DNA from: a marine group bacterium Sva0996 bin134 | GTDB taxonomy: Bacteria > Actinomycetota > Acidimicrobiia > Acidimicrobiales > Bin134 | DNA: 43,074 nt | Direction: 5' to 3' | Assembly: GCA_002239105.1 (NCBI GenBank) | Contig: MPNQ01000025.1 | Coordinates: 1 to 43,074, forward strand | In this document: positions 39,794-43,074 of the stretch, piece after piece | How the letters are laid out: each line of letters begins with the position of its first letter | How positions within the stretch are numbered: position 1 is the stretch's first letter | Notes under the pieces: model-generated | What the model saw: only the letters and a program-made list of their open reading frames with translations | Databases searched by the model: none | What the model was told of the DNA's origin: nothing | Translations under genes and position numbers: made by a program

Positions 39794-40747
39794 ATGGGAA
39801 CGATTGTCATCACCGGATCAGCAGGCGGAATCGGCCAGGCCACCAGGGAACGGCTGGTGCGAGACGGCCATGAGGTGATCGGGGTGGACATACGCGATGC
39901 CGAGGTCATCGCCGATCTTTCCACTCCCGAGGGGCGCAACGCGATGATCGGCGCAGTGGCCGCAGCCAGCGGAGGGCGCATCGACGGGCTGGTGGCCGGA
40001 GCGGGCATCACCGGCCCCGAACCCGAACAGGTGGTGTCGATCAACTACTTCGGGGCGGTGGCCACCGTCGAGGGGCTGCGCCCGCTGTTGGCCCAGGGCA
40101 CCGACTCTTCGGCCATCGCCATCAGCTCCAACTCCAGCACCACGCTGGTCGAATTGCCCGATGGCCTGGTGGAGGCCTGTTTGAACGACGACGAGGACCA
40201 GGCCCGGGAGCTGGCCGGCGCCGATCCGAGCACGGCCTACGCCACCAGCAAACTGGCCCTGGCCCGCTGGGTGCGCCGTACCGCGATCGGCACCGACTGG
40301 ATCGGCTCGGGCATCCGCTTGAACGGCGTGGCCCCCGGCCTCATCGACACCCCGCTGGTAGCTGAGAACCTGGACATGATCATGAACCTGGGCGACGTCT
40401 ACCCCATCCCCATAGGGCGACCCGGGCGAGCTGCTGAGGTGGCTAACCTGCTGGCCTTCCTTCTGTCCCCCGACGCCAGCCTCTTCTGCGGCTCCGCCGC
40501 GTTCCTTGACGGCGGGGGGGGAGCCGCCCGCCTCCCCCGCCGCCGGCCTCTTCTGCGCCTCGGGGGTGTTCAGGGACGGCGGCAGCGACGCCGCCCTCAA
40601 CGCCGACGCCTGGCCCGCCGTCAACACCACCGCCGACCGCTGGCCCATCGGGGACTGACCGCTCCCTGCCCGAGGCGGCGTGAACCCCCTTGCGGTACCC
40701 TCCCGACATCAGGAAGCAACGCGGTAATCGTGTTCGAAGCGCGATGA
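39794..40747 (+). CDS. SDR-family dehydrogenase with a C-terminal frameshift
   Basis: A classical SDR: TGSAGGIG (cofactor site), VDIRDAEVIADLS, GLVAGAGITG, AISSNSS, catalytic Y-x3-K in YATSKLAL, and NGVAPGLIDTPL. It is an NAD(P)-dependent alcohol/ketone oxidoreductase, probably hydroxysteroid-dehydrogenase-like. As the sequence stands it reads to 40747 (317 aa), but the last 80 residues are Arg-rich out-of-frame sequence. Dropping one base from an 8-G run at 40514-40521 restores a second frame ending LFCASGVFRDGGSDAAL...DRWPIGD with stop TGA at 40656-40658, the normal end for such enzymes. The segment LFC-S--F-DGG is thus present twice, as an imperfect duplication. The shift may be real or a homopolymer error. 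Confidence 0.75.
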   Translation: MGTIVITGSAGGIGQATRERLVRDGHEVIGVDIRDAEVIADLSTPEGRNAMIGAVAAASGGRIDGLVAGAGITGPEPEQVVSINYFGAVATVEGLRPLLAQGTDSSAIAISSNSSTTLVELPDGLVEACLNDDEDQARELAGADPSTAYATSKLALARWVRRTAIGTDWIGSGIRLNGVAPGLIDTPLVAENLDMIMNLGDVYPIPIGRPGRAAEVANLLAFLLSPDASLFCGSAAFLDGGGGAARLPRRRPLLRLGGVQGRRQRRRPQRRRLARRQHHRRPLAHRGLTAPCPRRREPPCGTLPTSGSNAVIVFEAR

Positions 40748-42771
40748 TCTTCCTGTCGGCTTTGGCGCTGGCGGCCGGACTCCTTGCACCGTCGGCCTTG
40801 ACGCCGGCGGCGTCGGCGCAGACCGCCCAGGATGTCGAAGGCCGCGACCAGCTGATAGCCGACCAAGAAGCACTGCTCAACACCTACCGCTGCCTGTTCG
40901 AAACCGATACCGAAGTCGTCCCCGGCGGCTGCATCGACAACCGCCCCGCACTGCCCCCCTACCAACCGACCCCATTCACCCGAACTCCTTCCGCATCCGT
41001 TATCGAAATCCGCGACCAGCTGATCGCTGCCCAGGAGGCATTGCTCAACTCTTACCGCTGCCTGTTCGACACCGACATCGAAGTCGTCCCCGGCGGCTGC
41101 ATCGACAAGAGCCCGGCCCCCGAACAACAACCAACCCCGATACCGGATGCAACCCCAACTGTGACTCCCACCAAACGCGACCCGTTCATCGCGATTGCCA
41201 GTGGCGGTTCTCATGCATGCGGGATACGCCCCGACCAATCTGTCTTCTGCTGGGGCGACAACTTCTCTGGACAGACCGATGCCCCCGGTGGCCAGTTCAC
41301 CTCCCTCGCCGGTGGCGGCCGCCACACCTGCGGCCTTCGCACGGACAAGACCATTGCCTGCTGGGGTGGCAACAGCATTAGACGGACTGATGCCCCCGGT
41401 GGCCAGTTCACCGCCCTCACCGCTGGTGATCAATTCTCCTGCGGATTGCGCATCGACTCTTCCGTCGTGTGCTGGGGCAGCAATTTCAACCGAGAATTGG
41501 ATGCGCCGACTGGCCGCTTCACCGCAATCGACTCAGGCAGCAGCCACTCCTGCGGTCTGATGGTCGATGGGACTCTGGGCTGTTGGGGTTTCAACCGAGC
41601 AGGGGAAAGAAACGAGCCGCCCGGCCAGTTCATCGCGATTACCGCAGGACGGGTGCATACCTGTGGGCTGCGCCCCGACAATTCAGTCGAATGCTGGGGC
41701 GACAACAACTATGGCCAGCTCGAGGCGCTGCCAGACCGACTCACTGGCATCGATGCCGGTAGTTTTCATACATGCGGTCTGCGTCCCGACAAAACCGCAG
41801 TGTGCTGGGGCAATAACAACTCCGGTCAGTCGACGCCTGCGGAGGGAGAATTCGTCGCCGTCAGCGCCGGGTTTGACTACACATGCGGGTTGCGCCCCGA
41901 CCAGTCGGTTGTGTGCTGGGGCCGGAATTACGACTATCGGGCGGTCGCTCCATCGGGCCAATTCACATCCATCACCTCTGAGGGTGAATTCACGTGCGGC
42001 CTGCGCCCCGACCAGTCCGCGTTCTGCTGGGGACAGTACGAGAGCACCGACGGGTACATTAGACCCCCCGCCGATCAATTCATGTCCATTGACGCCGGTG
42101 GGGATCACGTGTGCGGCCTTCGCACGAACAAGACCATCACCTGCTGGGGGATCGCCAATGACGGTCGAATAGACGCGGTCTTTGGGCAGTTCATTGACGT
42201 CGGAGCGGGCTGGCGCCATTCGTGTGGCTTATACGTCGACCAGAGCGTCGAATGCTGGGGTGCCATCGATAACGGGGAGGGAGATGCCCCACCGGGTCCG
42301 TTTGCTTCCATCGACGTGGCCGGATCCTTCGCATGCGGATTGCGTACCGACCAAACCGTGGCCTGCTGGGGACCCAGCAACACGCTGGGGCCCCATGTGG
42401 ATACCCCACAAAGTCGATTCCTGTCAGTGTCCGTAGGTAGTGGGGGCCATGCTTGCGGGCTGCGAGAGTGGGACTTGGTCCTGGAATGCTGGGGAAATAA
42501 CGCCGAAAGACAAGCCGATGTACTGTCAATCCCATCGTACTTGCGACCTGCCAGGATTGACAGGATCATCGCCGGCGCTTCGTATTCGTGTGGCCTTCCC
42601 CTCAACCTGACCCCAACGTGCTGGGGCACAAATCAGAGCAACCAGTTGACTGCTCCTCAAGGCGAGCAGTTCACCGACCTTGCCGCCGGTCGACTGCATA
42701 TGTGCGGCCTGCGCCCCGATCAGACGGTGGTCTGCTGGGGAAACGGCAATCGAGCGGCGTTCTTGCCCTGA
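40690..42771 (+). CDS. Secreted protein with 14 RCC1-like Cys-pair repeats
   Basis: A 693-residue exported protein. A basic N-region and hydrophobic core (about 15-44, ending ASAQ) form a signal peptide. Two near-identical helical repeats follow (about 52-90 and 108-146), each with RDQLIA-QEALL--YRCLF-TD-EVVPGGCID, 56 residues apart. A Pro/Thr linker precedes 14 RCC1-like blades (about 165-690), each with a CGL(R)xD-x-x-V-x-CWG core. Each blade has a Cys pair that probably forms disulfides outside the cell. Base composition is lower in GC than the neighbours. The start is uncertain: TTG 40690 supplies the positive N-region, whereas the first ATG (40744) gives a signal peptide without basic residues. 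Confidence 0.82.
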   Translation: MRYPPDIRKQRGNRVRSAMIFLSALALAAGLLAPSALTPAASAQTAQDVEGRDQLIADQEALLNTYRCLFETDTEVVPGGCIDNRPALPPYQPTPFTRTPSASVIEIRDQLIAAQEALLNSYRCLFDTDIEVVPGGCIDKSPAPEQQPTPIPDATPTVTPTKRDPFIAIASGGSHACGIRPDQSVFCWGDNFSGQTDAPGGQFTSLAGGGRHTCGLRTDKTIACWGGNSIRRTDAPGGQFTALTAGDQFSCGLRIDSSVVCWGSNFNRELDAPTGRFTAIDSGSSHSCGLMVDGTLGCWGFNRAGERNEPPGQFIAITAGRVHTCGLRPDNSVECWGDNNYGQLEALPDRLTGIDAGSFHTCGLRPDKTAVCWGNNNSGQSTPAEGEFVAVSAGFDYTCGLRPDQSVVCWGRNYDYRAVAPSGQFTSITSEGEFTCGLRPDQSAFCWGQYESTDGYIRPPADQFMSIDAGGDHVCGLRTNKTITCWGIANDGRIDAVFGQFIDVGAGWRHSCGLYVDQSVECWGAIDNGEGDAPPGPFASIDVAGSFACGLRTDQTVACWGPSNTLGPHVDTPQSRFLSVSVGSGGHACGLREWDLVLECWGNNAERQADVLSIPSYLRPARIDRIIAGASYSCGLPLNLTPTCWGTNQSNQLTAPQGEQFTDLAAGRLHMCGLRPDQTVVCWGNGNRAAFLP

Positions 42772-42903
42772 GAATCCAGTTCGAGGGGCCTACTTCTTGT
42801 CCTGGCGTTCTTGGATACGAAGGCAATAGACGTCTGCGGACCGGTCTCCGCCCTGAAGCTTTGACTTCTAGGCGAAGTACCATCCGGCCCTCAGTAGGGC
42901 TAG

Positions 42904-42986
42904 AAGCGGGCGCAGAGCTTTAGATTACATGACAATTCTCGTATTGCATGATGGATTTTCAAGGATAATATGGTCACATGGCGCTG
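42904..42986 (+). repeat. 83-bp direct repeat, right copy
   Basis: The gapless match of 38389-38471, about 4.5 kb downstream in the same orientation. It contains an intact promoter and the start ATG GCG CTG of the DUF4143 gene at 42978. The two copies bracket an ATPase, an SDR gene and the RCC1-like gene. The 130 bp before it (42772-42903) hold no gene; a short GCCCT/AGGGC hairpin at 42887-42900 is a weak terminator candidate for the RCC1-like gene. Confidence 0.8.
42944..42971 (+). promoter_or_regulatory. Promoter of the terminal DUF4143 gene (probable leaderless start)
   Basis: TTGCAT (42944-42949) and TAATAT (42966-42971) are 16 bp apart, and the ATG at 42978 lies six bases after the -10. 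Transcription would begin at or next to the A of the start codon, giving a leaderless message, common in actinobacteria. No Shine-Dalgarno is visible. Confidence 0.5.
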
Positions 42987-43074
42987 ATCAACCGGCCGCT
43001 GGATGCCCGGAACCTGCGGGAGGCGATGTCGCGCGCGCCGGTGACGTTGCTTACCGGTCCTCGCCAAGCGGGGA
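42978..43074 (+). CDS. AAA ATPase of the DUF4143 family (5' part only)
   Basis: Thirty-two codons before the window ends. The translation MALINRPLDARN... leads into LLTGPRQAGK, the Walker A of AAA_14/DUF4143 ATPases (positions about 26-33). It is a different family member from the one at 38473-39717 (the N-termini do not align beyond the motif). The gene is preceded by the right copy of the direct repeat. The remainder, including the DUF4143 region, lies outside the window. Confidence 0.75.
   Translation, partial: MALINRPLDARNLREAMSRAPVTLLTGPRQAG

Noticed and set aside
42671..42883. Small minus-strand gene after the RCC1-like protein
   Set aside because: Arg/Pro-rich composition, overlap with the end of the RCC1-like gene and no ribosome site.
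1..43074. CRISPR array, tRNA (including tRNA-Sec) or rRNA genes
   Set aside because: No regularly spaced repeats, cloverleaf sequences or rRNA segments were recognised; selenocysteine machinery must lie outside the window.

Overview
The window is high-GC, densely packed actinobacterial chromosome. Three groups of genes indicate the phylum. One is a phosphatidylinositol-mannoside block (thrS, HIT protein, pgsA, acyltransferase, pimA) in the same order as in mycobacteria. Another is a mycothiol ligase (mshC). The third is F420 enzymes (npdG and an LLM oxidoreductase) beside an InhA-type enoyl-ACP reductase. The gene mix, with unsecreted sulfatases, crotonases and a UGSC-type selenoprotein, suggests an uncultured Acidimicrobiia-like lineage. 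That class assignment is inference. No rRNA, tRNA, CRISPR array or phage genes were seen.

Layout. 1-169: the end of a proline-rich protein (+). 204-10371 (all -): npdG, mshC, a small HicB-like protein, thrS, HIT phosphorylase, membrane protein, pgsA, PatA-like acyltransferase, pimA, a dead M48-type peptidase homologue and a DUF3048 lipoprotein, mostly joined by ATGA or TGATG overlaps. 10452-11219: fabI/inhA (+). 11228-14525 (-): two CNNM/CBS membrane proteins and an LLM oxidoreductase. 14588-18923 (+): a MarR regulator and a heterodimeric ABC exporter, followed by a 164-bp MITE-like element with perfect 20-bp inverted ends. 19093-21756 (+): a lone ABC ATPase, a DNA methyltransferase with an extra C-terminal domain, and a small membrane protein.

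21784-32013 looks like an organosulfur locus. It holds a NitT/TauT-type ABC importer whose binding protein is an internal tandem duplication, plus three formylglycine-type sulfatases without signal peptides, two of them recent tandem copies. Uptake of a sulfated or sulfonated compound followed by cytoplasmic desulfation is inferred. 32087-33575 (+): a medium-chain reductase and a SnoaL-like protein, with a palindromic operator-like site upstream.

33565-37454 (-) is the most notable segment. A DM13 protein, a crotonase, a UGSC-family selenoprotein, a cysteine-rich unknown protein and thiamine pyrophosphokinase are packed together. The UGSC gene is interrupted by an in-frame TGA at 35493-35495, followed after one base by a long stem-loop, so it reads as a 177-residue protein with selenocysteine at residue 96. 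A standard gene caller would split it into two fragments.

37548-43074: a crotonase, then a segment bounded by two 83-bp direct repeats (about 87% identical). The repeats are the promoter and start region of DUF4143-type AAA ATPase genes. Between them lie an oppositely oriented DUF4143 ATPase, an SDR dehydrogenase with a frameshift at an 8-G run, and a secreted protein of 14 RCC1-like Cys-pair repeats. The right repeat drives a DUF4143 gene that runs off the window; the left repeat has lost its -10 box and its gene.
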